Assembly (NCBI RefSeq): GCF_001411495.1
Contig: NZ_CP012982.1
Span: 1,054,001-1,118,000, forward strand
Length of the DNA stretch: 64,000 bases
Source of the DNA: Burkholderia cepacia ATCC 25416
Lineage (GTDB): Bacteria; Pseudomonadota; Gammaproteobacteria; Burkholderiales; Burkholderiaceae
Direction: 5' to 3'
A model generated the notes under the pieces. That model saw only the letters and a program-made list of their open reading frames with translations, had not been told where the DNA came from and searched no databases. The position numbers and the translations under genes were made by a program. Each line of letters opens with the position of its first letter. Position 1 is the first letter of the stretch. Of the stretch, positions 8,794 to 17,895 are shown in pieces.

Positions 8794-8829
8794 GCGATGC
8801 GGCGCGGCGAAGGTGCCGCACCGCATCGC
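8794..8829. terminator. Hairpin between convergent genes
   Basis: A 15-bp stem with one mismatch (8794-8808 pairing with 8815-8829, 6-base loop) lies between the ends of the S53 protease gene and exbD. There is no T-run on either side, so it is a likely bidirectional structure rather than a textbook intrinsic terminator. Confidence 0.6.
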
Positions 8830-8853
8830 CCATGCAACGCGACACCGCGCGAG

Positions 8854-9276
8854 CTATCGGCCGCGAGCGGGCGCGGTAACGAAGCCGACTTTCGTGAGAC
8901 CGGCCGCCTGTGCGGCCGCAAGCAGTTTTGCGACGCTGTCGTAGCGGGCCGCGCGATCGGCGGACAGGCGCACTTCCGGTTGAGGCGCGGTGCGGGCCGC
9001 CGCCGCGAGACGCGCCGCCAGCCCGGTTTCGGACACCGGCTGCGCGTTCCAGCTCACGCCGCCGCCCGCATCGATCGAGACATCCACATGCGGCACGCTC
9101 GTATCCTCGCGCGGGCTCGCCGCCTGCGGCAATGCAACGCGCGCGGCGTGATGCAGCACCGGCAGCGTCACCATGAACACCACCAGCAGCACGAGCATCA
9201 CGTCGATCAGCGGTGTCATGTTGATCTCGGCTGCCAGCGCATTCCCTTCGGGCGCGTCGTCCGGGCCGGCGTTCAT
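8854..9276 (-). CDS. exbD: ExbD/TolR-family biopolymer transport protein
   Basis: A 140-aa ExbD. It has a short cytoplasmic N-terminus and a single membrane helix with the essential aspartate (N-M-T-P-L-I-D-V-M-L-V-L-L-V-V-F-M-V, Asp about residue 25). A periplasmic domain ending in the typical L-T-K-V-G-F-V-T follows. With ExbB it forms the proton-driven motor that energises TonB. Its start overlaps the end of exbB by 4 bases (ATGA). It is the last gene of tonB-exbB-exbD, immediately downstream of pqqABCDE, and so probably serves the receptor at 17896-20304. Confidence 0.93.
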   Translation of the reverse strand: MNAGPDDAPEGNALAAEINMTPLIDVMLVLLVVFMVTLPVLHHAARVALPQAASPREDTSVPHVDVSIDAGGGVSWNAQPVSETGLAARLAAAARTAPQPEVRLSADRAARYDSVAKLLAAAQAAGLTKVGFVTAPARGR

Positions 9277-10016
9277 GCTCGTGCTCCGTCGGCGGCAGGG
9301 TGCAGGTCGGCCGGCATCCTGGTCGCCGGTTCAGGGCGGCCGGCGGGCTCGGGCACGCTGCCGGTCAGCAGCAACAGATGCAGCCCGTGCGCGAAGCGGT
9401 TGAGCCGCGCAACGATATCGCGCGACAGCCGCACCAGCGTGTTGTAGCCGAGCACGGCGGGGATGGCGACGCACAGTCCGAATGCCGTCATCACCAGCGC
9501 CTCGCCGACCGGCCCCGCTACCCGGTCGAGGCTCGCCTCGCCGGTTGCGCCGAGCGACAGCAGCGCGTGATAGATCCCCCAGACGGTGCCCAGCAGTCCG
9601 ACGAACGGTGCGGTGCTGCCGATCGATGCGAGCACGCCGAGCCCGCGCTGCATCCGCGCCGCGGATTCGTCCACCGACGTCTTCAGGCTGCGCGACAGCC
9701 AGTCGCTCGCGTCGATCCGGTCGTGCAGCCGGTGCCTGCTCGCTTCGTGATGCGCGATCGCCGCCTGGCCCGCGCGAACGAGATCGACGAACGGCCTGTC
9801 CTGCCCTCCGAGCGCGTGCATCGCGCCGGCCGCGCCGCCGGCGTCCCGAAAGCGCGCTTCCGCGCGCGCCGCGCGGCGCCGGATGCCGACGAGTTCGATC
9901 GCCTTGATCACGATCACCGTCCACGATGCGATCGACATCGCGACGAGCAACAGCGCGACCGCGCGCGTCATCGGGTCGCCCTGCGTCCATACGTGCTCGA
10001 TTCCGTAGATTGTCAT
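9273..10016 (-). CDS. exbB: ExbB/MotA-TolQ-family proton channel protein
   Basis: A 247-aa ExbB. A first membrane helix lies near residues 16-38 (A-V-A-L-L-L-V-A-M-S-I-A-S-W-T-V-I-V-I-K). A cytoplasmic helical domain follows, then the conserved block G-S-T-A-P-F-V-G-L-L-G-T-V-W-G-I and a third helix L-V-M-T-A-F-G-L-C-V-A-I-P-A-V. It acts in the inner membrane as the pentameric proton channel with ExbD. The gap to tonB upstream is 14 bases, so the three form one operon. Confidence 0.93.
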   Translation of the reverse strand: MTIYGIEHVWTQGDPMTRAVALLLVAMSIASWTVIVIKAIELVGIRRRAARAEARFRDAGGAAGAMHALGGQDRPFVDLVRAGQAAIAHHEASRHRLHDRIDASDWLSRSLKTSVDESAARMQRGLGVLASIGSTAPFVGLLGTVWGIYHALLSLGATGEASLDRVAGPVGEALVMTAFGLCVAIPAVLGYNTLVRLSRDIVARLNRFAHGLHLLLLTGSVPEPAGRPEPATRMPADLHPAADGARA

Positions 10017-10030
10017 GATGAAGTGTCCTG

Positions 10031-10822
10031 TCAGTCGTCGAGATTGAACGCGATCGGCGCGCGTGCCCGCGTCGGCACCGGCGCGCCGTCGAACACATGC
10101 GGCGCGCAGCGGCTCGCCAGTACGGCTTCACGCGCCGCCGCGTCGAGACGCGGATAACCGCTGCCGGTCACGACACGCGCGGCGACGATCTGCCCTGCCG
10201 CATCGGTCTCCAGTTCGACGAGCACGGTGCCGTGCTCGCCCAGCCGCAGCGACTGCGGCGGGTAGTCGGGTTTGACCAGCGCGCAGTCGGGATGCGCGAC
10301 GAAGCGCGGTGGCACCGACACGGAAGACGATCGGGATTCGGGTTGAGTCTGCGTCTGCGTCGGCATTCGTACGGCCGCATCGTCGCGCGGCGTATCGCGT
10401 TGCGCCGCGGCCGGCGAGGACGGACCTGGCCGTGCCGGAGCCGGCACAGGCGCGTCATGCGCCGGCGGGCGGGGACGGCCGGATGCGACCTGCCGGTTCG
10501 TCCGCGACACACTGCCCGCAGATGATCGGGGCACGGACGTAGCCTCCTGCACCGCGCGCGACGCGGCAACCGGCTTCGCCTTCGCGGCCGCCGTCGTCGA
10601 CGCCTCCGGCGCCGCCGCGATCAGCGTCGCCACCATCACCTGCCGTTGCAGTGGTTCGCGTCGTACGATCTGCTCATGTGCGAGCAGAACGAACAGGGCG
10701 GCATGCAGAACGCATACGGCAGCGAAGACCGACGCGACGCGAGTTCCGCGACGGCGTACCCGATCGCCAGCGGCACCACGCACGCCGGTTGCCTGCCGCG
10801 TTCCGAAGGCAGCGGTGCTCAT
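10031..10822 (-). CDS. tonB: TonB-family energy transducer
   Basis: A 263-aa TonB-like protein. After a basic stretch, one membrane anchor (S-V-F-A-A-V-C-V-L-H-A-A-L-F-V-L-L-A) covers about residues 31-50. A long Pro/Ala/Ser/Thr-rich periplasmic spacer follows. The C-terminal TonB domain reads D-Y-P-P-Q-S-L-R-L-G-E-H-G-T-V-L-V-E-L and then G-Y-P-R-L-D-A-A-A-R-E-A-V. The start at 10822 has an AAGGCGGG site; an in-frame ATG at 10849 is poorly placed. It lies 137 bases downstream of pqqE, so it may be co-transcribed with the pqq genes. Confidence 0.9.
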   Translation of the reverse strand: MSTAAFGTRQATGVRGAAGDRVRRRGTRVASVFAAVCVLHAALFVLLAHEQIVRREPLQRQVMVATLIAAAPEASTTAAAKAKPVAASRAVQEATSVPRSSAGSVSRTNRQVASGRPRPPAHDAPVPAPARPGPSSPAAAQRDTPRDDAAVRMPTQTQTQPESRSSSVSVPPRFVAHPDCALVKPDYPPQSLRLGEHGTVLVELETDAAGQIVAARVVTGSGYPRLDAAAREAVLASRCAPHVFDGAPVPTRARAPIAFNLDD

Positions 10823-10959
10823 CGCACCCGCCTTCCCGCGCTCACCCATCCTCGTACACGCGCGCCACATCGCCGACATGAAGAGGAATGCATATCTATC
10901 GATCCGGCTTCCATCGCGTTGCCTCGCCCTGTTCACCCCGCCGCCGCCGCCGTGCCTTG

Positions 10960-12099
10960 TCAGCAGTCGCAGGCCGCTCCACACTGCGCGAGCGAATTCT
11001 CCTTGCTGCGGAACACCAGCGGCTGTTCGTCGCGCGGCGCGGGTCGCCGCGCGAATTGCACGGCCTGCTCGACCCGGCCGTGATGCGCGGACTTCTCGCA
11101 CACCGGATCGGGCTGCGCCGGGTCGCCGGCCAACTGGTACGCCTGGCACCGGCAGCCGCCGTGATCGACATGCCGCTCGTCGCACGTGCGGCACGGCTCG
11201 CGCATCCAGTCCTCGCCGCGATACGCGTTGAATGCGTCGCTGTCGTACCAGATTTCCTTCAGCGACCGGTCGCGCACGTTCGGCAGCGCGAGCCCCGGCA
11301 GCGAGCGCGCGGCATGACACGGCAGCGCGGTGCCGTCCGGCGCGACGCCGAGAAACACCGAACCCCAGCCGTTCATGCACGCTTTCGGGCGCCGCTCGAA
11401 ATAGTCGGGCACGACGAACAGGATCTTGCAACGCTCGCCGATCAGCTTGCGATAGCGGTTGACCGTTTCCTCCGCCTCGCGCACCTGCTCGACGGTCGGC
11501 ATCAGCTGGTCGCGGTTCACCATCGCCCAGCCGTAGTACTGCGTGTTCGCGAGCTCGAGGTAATCGGCGCCGAGGTCGAGCGCCATCTCGATGATCTGTC
11601 CGACGTGCGGCAGGTTGTAGCGATGCAGCACGCAGTTGAGCACCATCGGGTAGCCGTGCGCCTTGATCAGCCGCGCGACGCCGCGCTTCAGCTCGAACGT
11701 GCGCGTGCTCGTCAGGAAATCGTTCAGCTCGCGCGTCGAATCCTGCAGCGACAACTGGATATGGTCGAGCCCGGCCGCCTTGAGCCGCTCGATGCGCGCG
11801 ACGTTCAGACCGACGCCCGACGTGATCAGGTTCGTATAGAAGCCGAGCCCGCGCGCATGCGCGACGAGTGTCTCGAGGTCGTCGCGCTGCAGCGGCTCGC
11901 CGCCCGAGAAACCGATCTGCGCGGCGCCGAGCGCGCGCGCATCGCTGATGACCGTGCGCCACGCATCGGTGTCGAGCTCCGCGCCGTGCGTCGCGAAATC
12001 GACCGGGTTGTAGCAGAACGCGCAGTGCAGCGGGCATCGGTACGTCAGTTCCGCGAGCAGCCACAGCGGCGCGGACGGCCGGGAAGTGTCGGGAGCCAT
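10960..12099 (-). CDS. pqqE: PqqA peptide cyclase, radical SAM enzyme
   Basis: A 379-aa radical SAM/SPASM enzyme that makes the first carbon-carbon bond between Glu and Tyr of the PqqA peptide. The radical SAM cluster motif is C-P-L-H-C-A-F-C near residue 22, and G-F-S-G-G-E-P-L is the GGEP motif. The C-terminal SPASM cysteines are visible as A-C-M-N-G-W-G, L-P-C-H-A-A and C-R-T-C-D-E-R-H-V-D-H-G-G-C-R-C. The start follows the pqqD stop by one base. It is fourth after pqqA in the order pqqA-B-C-D-E. Confidence 0.97.
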   Translation of the reverse strand: MAPDTSRPSAPLWLLAELTYRCPLHCAFCYNPVDFATHGAELDTDAWRTVISDARALGAAQIGFSGGEPLQRDDLETLVAHARGLGFYTNLITSGVGLNVARIERLKAAGLDHIQLSLQDSTRELNDFLTSTRTFELKRGVARLIKAHGYPMVLNCVLHRYNLPHVGQIIEMALDLGADYLELANTQYYGWAMVNRDQLMPTVEQVREAEETVNRYRKLIGERCKILFVVPDYFERRPKACMNGWGSVFLGVAPDGTALPCHAARSLPGLALPNVRDRSLKEIWYDSDAFNAYRGEDWMREPCRTCDERHVDHGGCRCQAYQLAGDPAQPDPVCEKSAHHGRVEQAVQFARRPAPRDEQPLVFRSKENSLAQCGAACDC

Positions 12100-12100
12100 G

Positions 12101-12382
12101 TCAGTCGAGCCAGCCGCGCAGTCGCGCATGATCGAGGAAACGGTACACGTCGGTCGCGAGGTCCGACTGGCTGAACAGGCGCTCGAGTTCGCCGATGATG
12201 TCGTCCAGCTCGCGCGTGCCGTCGCAACGCGCGAGGATCTCGCCGGCACTCGGGTTCAGTTTGACCATTCCTTCCGGATAGAGGAGCACGTATGCATCCT
12301 GGGCCGCCTCCCATTGCAGGCGGTACATGCCCCTGAGGCAGGGGCGCAGCGGCACGCCGCTGGCAGCTTCGATCGCGTTCAT
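12101..12382 (-). CDS. pqqD: PqqD peptide chaperone
   Basis: A 93-aa PqqD, the RRE-type chaperone that presents PqqA to PqqE. The family pattern is clear: [42 protein letters not shown], and a final F-L-x5-R-G-W-L-D. Its start overlaps the pqqC stop (ATGA), so translation is coupled. Confidence 0.96.
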   Translation of the reverse strand: MNAIEAASGVPLRPCLRGMYRLQWEAAQDAYVLLYPEGMVKLNPSAGEILARCDGTRELDDIIGELERLFSQSDLATDVYRFLDHARLRGWLD

Positions 12383-13098
12383 TGCGGGTAGGCCTTTTCG
12401 ACGGCGTCGAGCATCGACCACAGGATGTCGAGCTTGAATTGCAGGATGCCGAGCGCACGCTGCTGCGCATCCGGCGTCGTGAAGTGCTGCAGCGTCACCG
12501 CAAGCCCGTGCTCGACGTCGCGCTGCGCAAGCGGCACGCGGCTGCGGAAGTAATGCAACCCGTCCGGCTCGATCCACGGGTAATGCGACGGCCAGCCCGC
12601 GAGCCGGTCGAGATGGATCTGCGGCGCGAACATCTCGGTCAGCGACGAGCACACGGCTTCCTGCCATGGCGCGCGCCGCGCGAAATTCACATATGCGTCC
12701 ACCGCGAAACGCACGCCGGGCAGCACGTGCTCGAGCGACCACAGTTCGGCACGCGAGAGACCGCACGCCTCGCCGAGCCGCACCCATGCCTCGATGCCGC
12801 CTTCGTTGTCGCCCTGCCCGTCGTGGTCGATCAGCCGCTGGATCCAGCGGCGCCGCGTGTCGCGGTCGGGGCAGTTCGACAGGATCGCCGCATCCTTGAG
12901 CGGGATGTTGATCTGGTAGTAGAAGCGGTTCGCGACCCAGCCGCGGATCTGCGTGGGCGAACAGGCACCGCTGTTGAGCCGGCGGTTGAACGGGTGATGG
13001 ATGTGATAGCGCGATTCGAGCGCGTGCAAGCGCGCCTCGAATTCGGTCGCGCTCCAGGGCGTCGGATGCAATGCCGTAGCGGGAATCGGTGCGTTCAT
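12379..13098 (-). CDS. pqqC: Pyrroloquinoline-quinone synthase
   Basis: A 239-aa PqqC, the cofactorless oxidase for the last ring closure and oxidation in PQQ synthesis. Conserved stretches seen are R-Y-H-I-H-H-P-F-N near residue 30, [16 protein letters not shown], and S-S-L-T-E-M-F-A-P with the catalytic-site E and H residues nearby. The length is typical. It is separated from pqqB by 2 bases. Confidence 0.97.
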   Translation of the reverse strand: MNAPIPATALHPTPWSATEFEARLHALESRYHIHHPFNRRLNSGACSPTQIRGWVANRFYYQINIPLKDAAILSNCPDRDTRRRWIQRLIDHDGQGDNEGGIEAWVRLGEACGLSRAELWSLEHVLPGVRFAVDAYVNFARRAPWQEAVCSSLTEMFAPQIHLDRLAGWPSHYPWIEPDGLHYFRSRVPLAQRDVEHGLAVTLQHFTTPDAQQRALGILQFKLDILWSMLDAVEKAYPQ

Positions 13099-13100
13099 GG

Positions 13101-14024
13101 TCAGACCTGGAATTGCATGCCGTCGTGCGCGACGTCGATGCCATGCGCGCGCAGGTGCGCGTGCTCGACGGAATGCGGATCGAGAATCGGATTCGTGTTG
13201 TTGATGTGCGTGAGCACCTTGCGCGTGCGCGCGGGCAGCGTGTCGAGCCAGTCGATCATGCCGGGCCGCCCGTGCTCCGCGCATTGCGCGAGATGCCCCA
13301 TGTCGGCCGCGTGCTTGCGCGACAGGCCGAGGTCGATCATCTCGGTGCCGCTCCAGAACGTGCCGTCCACCAGCACGAGATCGGCGCCGTCCATCGCCGC
13401 GCGCACGTCGTCGGTGACGGCCGCGAGCCCCGGCGCATAGAACGCGCGCCGGCCGCTCGCGACATCTTCGATCGACAGCGCGATGTTGTCGCCGGGTGCG
13501 GCCGACGCACGCCGCGGCGAATAAGGCGGCGCCTTGCTGTCGACGGGAATCGCGGTAAAGCGGACCCCGCTCGCCGCCGGCACCGTGAACGGCTCGCCGA
13601 GCACGATCGTATGCGCGGCGACGCCGCAGTAATGGCCGAGCAGCGGCACGAGCGGCAAGCCGGTCGACAGGTCGTCGAGCACCGGCGCGCTCGCGTAGAG
13701 CGGCAGCGGCGTCGAGCGCTCGCGCAGCATCAGCAGGCCCGTCACGTGATCGATCTGCGCGTCGCACAGCACGACGGCGGCGATGCCGCTGTCGCGAATC
13801 GCGCGTGCCGGCTGCAACTCCGGATCCGCGCGCAACTGGGAAAGGATGTCGGGCGACGCGTTGACGAGGATCCAGTCGATGCCGTCGTCGCTGACCGCGA
13901 TCGACGACTGTGTGCGAGGCAGCACGTGGCCGCTTCCGCTGCGCGCGCGGCGACAGTTCGCGCAATTGCAGTTCCATTGCGGCAGGCCGCCGCCGGCTCC
14001 CGAGCCGAGTATCTTGATCTTCAT
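13101..14024 (-). CDS. pqqB: PqqB, metallo-beta-lactamase-fold PQQ biosynthesis protein
   Basis: A 307-aa PqqB. It starts [21 protein letters not shown] with the family's cysteine cluster, and carries the metallo-hydrolase-like [10 protein letters not shown] and H-I-N-N-T-N-P-I-L motifs. PqqB is reported to hydroxylate the cross-linked Glu-Tyr intermediate. It starts 61 bases after pqqA. Confidence 0.97.
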   Translation of the reverse strand: MKIKILGSGAGGGLPQWNCNCANCRRARSGSGHVLPRTQSSIAVSDDGIDWILVNASPDILSQLRADPELQPARAIRDSGIAAVVLCDAQIDHVTGLLMLRERSTPLPLYASAPVLDDLSTGLPLVPLLGHYCGVAAHTIVLGEPFTVPAASGVRFTAIPVDSKAPPYSPRRASAAPGDNIALSIEDVASGRRAFYAPGLAAVTDDVRAAMDGADLVLVDGTFWSGTEMIDLGLSRKHAADMGHLAQCAEHGRPGMIDWLDTLPARTRKVLTHINNTNPILDPHSVEHAHLRAHGIDVAHDGMQFQV

Positions 14025-14085
14025 GGGCGTCAGCTCCCGACGCCGCCCGCGCCGATCACGGCAAAGCGGGCGGCACGCTCGGCGA

Positions 14086-14160
14086 TCAGCGGTTGGCGAT
14101 GTACATCGTGATTTCGAAGCCGAAACGCAGGTCGGTGTAAGACGGGGTGGTCCACTGCAT
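14086..14160 (-). CDS. pqqA: PqqA, precursor peptide of PQQ
   Basis: A 24-residue peptide, too short for most gene callers. It opens [20 protein letters not shown] and ends I-A-N-R. Glu16 and Tyr20, in the invariant E-x3-Y spacing, are the two residues cross-linked by PqqE and converted into PQQ. A GGAGACAC ribosome-binding site precedes the ATG. It heads pqqABCDE and lies about 75 bases downstream of a sigma-54-type promoter. Confidence 0.96.
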   Translation of the reverse strand: MQWTTPSYTDLRFGFEITMYIANR

Positions 14161-14245
14161 GATGTGTCTCCTGATTGAGTTGATGAGTTGCGTCGGTGAG
14201 TCGGTGAGTCGTACAACCGCGGCAATCGAGCGGTCGGTTCCTATT

Positions 14246-14262
14246 CAGCAAGGAGCGTGCCG
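14246..14262 (-). promoter_or_regulatory. Sigma-54 (-24/-12) promoter for pqqABCDE
   Basis: On the minus strand the sequence reads CGGCACG-N4-TTGCT against the consensus TGGCACG-N4-TTGCW; the essential GG and GC are 10 bases apart. Transcription would start near 14236, giving a leader of about 75 bases to pqqA. That leader contains a short tandem GTCGGTGA repeat near 14192-14209. Confidence 0.75.
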
Positions 14263-14398
14263 AGGCCGCACTTCGACGGCCCGACAGCGATGCGCGGCGC
14301 TCGCCCGAGCATCGGGACGCAATCCTTACGATTTGCCTACGCGATTGGCGCGAATGCGGTTCGACGCCACGGCCGCACGATGCGCATGGGCGGTGACA

Positions 14399-14440
14399 GG
14401 TGTTGAATCGTTGAACACCGGTGTTGCAACTTGACACACC
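14399..14440. promoter_or_regulatory. Two abutting 21-bp palindromes, probable activator sites for pqqA
   Basis: Sites 14399-14419 and 14420-14440 both fit GGTGTTG[AC]A-N7-ACACC and directly abut, so their centres are two helical turns apart. They lie roughly 140-180 bases upstream of the sigma-54 promoter, the classic enhancer position. A third copy is found at 20520-20540. TGACAGG flanks the pair on both sides. They are probably bound by the AcoR-type activator encoded next door. Confidence 0.7.
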
Positions 14441-14480
14441 GGCTGTGACAGGCCGCGCGGCCGCGAACCCGTGGCGCGCG

Positions 14481-16499
<2,019 letters not shown>

Positions 16500-16814
16500 T
16501 GTCTCCTCCGGGGATCTTCCGGTCAGTTGCCGGACTCTTTGCCGTCATTGCAAGCAAGCATCGGGCCACGCGAAGCGCACGGCCCCAATCGAAAGCAGAT
16601 TGCAAGACACGATCCGGCTCCGCCGGGCAGGTCGGGTCACCGGACGGGCCGGTCTTCGTGATACCGCGTCTGCCCGACGCGTGACTACCCGTGCGAATCC
16701 CGATCTTTGCGGCTGGCGCGTTTCTGGCTTTGTCTTGGATCAAATACAGTGGTCGCCCGGGCACCCGTGCGGCCGCGTGACGATTGCCCCGATTCCCCGA
16801 ACCGATTCGACACG
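16500..16814. other. Divergent intergenic region between activator and peptidase genes
   Basis: These 315 bases separate the start of the sigma-54 activator (minus) from the peptidase start (plus). I see the activator's strong ribosome-binding site and, on the plus strand at 16714-16729, TGGCGCG-N4-TGGCT, a two-mismatch sigma-54-like match placed about 75 bases before the next gene's start would-be leader. No copy of the 21-bp palindrome was found here. Confidence 0.35.
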
Positions 16815-17849
16815 ATGCCTGCCCAGATTCGCACCCTATCCCGATCCCGACCCGCGTCGCCGGCGTCACCATCCACGCCCGCCGCGCCCGTTCGCGGACG
16901 CTTGCACCGCGACGCGCAATCGATCGCGTTCTCCGTCGCCGGCGCGGCGCACGGCCATCCGGTCGTGGTGCTGCACGGCGGGCCGGGCAGCGGCAGCCAG
17001 GCCGGCATCCTGCGGCTGTTCGACCTGACGCGGATGCGCGTCGTGCTCGTCGACCAGCGCGGCGCGGGCGCGTCGGCGCCACGCGGCGGCACACGCCACA
17101 ACGACACCGCGCGGTTGATCGACGATCTCGAAGCGGTGCGCGCGCAGCTCGGCATCGCGCGCTGGGGCGTCGTCGGCGGCTCGTGGGGCGCGGCGCTCGC
17201 GCTTGCATACGCGGGCACACATCCCGCACAGGTCACCGGCGTCGTGCTGCGCGGGCTGTTCCTGACGTCGCGACGCGAAGTCCGCCGGTTGTTCACGACG
17301 TCGCGAACGCGCGCGCCCCGCGAATGGCAACGCCTGTACGCGGCGGCCGGCTGCAGCCAGCCGGATCGCCTGCTGTCGTGCTGCGCGCGGCGGCTGCAAC
17401 CCGGCGCGGGCGCGGCCCGGCAGCGAGCGGTGGCGCTTGCGTGGCACGCGTACGAGAACGCCATCCTCGCATCGCCGAACCCGCGCCGCTCGCCTGCGGA
17501 TGCGATCCGCTCGCACAAGACCGTCGCCCGGCTGATCGACAAGTACCGGATCCAGGCGCACTACCTGCGACACGACTGCTGGCTCGGCGAGCGCCGCGTG
17601 CTCGCGCTCGCGCGCCGGGCGGCGCAGGCTGGCGTGCCGCTGTTCGCCGCGCACGGAATGCACGATCCCGTCTGTCCGGCCGCCAACGTCGCCCGCCTCG
17701 CGCGTGCCGTGCCCGCGGCCGCGATCGAACACGTGAGCGCCGGGCACCTCGCAAGCGACCCGGCATTGGCGCGCAGCATCGCGCGCGCCGTGGCCGCGAT
17801 GTTCGCGGCGGCACCGCTCGCCCGACCGGGCCCGTCGCGCACATCTTGA
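16815..17849 (+). CDS. Prolyl-iminopeptidase-like alpha/beta hydrolase (S33)
   Basis: A 344-aa S33-type hydrolase. The iminopeptidase signature is complete: H-G-G-P-G-S-G (oxyanion), V-D-Q-R-G-A-G-A-S, nucleophile G-G-S-W-G, then H-G-M-H-D-P-V-C-P with the acid and S-A-G-H-L-A-S-D with the histidine. Family members release N-terminal proline from peptides. No signal peptide, so it is cytosolic. It lies inside the PQQ block, and no separate pqqF/pqqG protease is present, so a role in trimming processed PqqA is conceivable but unproven. Confidence 0.85.
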   Translation: MPAQIRTLSRSRPASPASPSTPAAPVRGRLHRDAQSIAFSVAGAAHGHPVVVLHGGPGSGSQAGILRLFDLTRMRVVLVDQRGAGASAPRGGTRHNDTARLIDDLEAVRAQLGIARWGVVGGSWGAALALAYAGTHPAQVTGVVLRGLFLTSRREVRRLFTTSRTRAPREWQRLYAAAGCSQPDRLLSCCARRLQPGAGAARQRAVALAWHAYENAILASPNPRRSPADAIRSHKTVARLIDKYRIQAHYLRHDCWLGERRVLALARRAAQAGVPLFAAHGMHDPVCPAANVARLARAVPAAAIEHVSAGHLASDPALARSIARAVAAMFAAAPLARPGPSRTS

Positions 17850-17895
17850 GCGCCGCTCGGGCTGCGATGCAGCAATGCACGCAGCCGGGCAAAGC

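Noticed and set aside
9300..10157. Plus-strand open frame opposite exbB and tonB
   Set aside because: Arg/Gln/His-rich mirror of the real genes; no start signals.
16714..16729. TGGCGCG-N4-TGGCT as a sigma-54 promoter for the S33 peptidase
   Set aside because: Two mismatches and no copy of the 21-bp activator site nearby. Kept only as a weak note.
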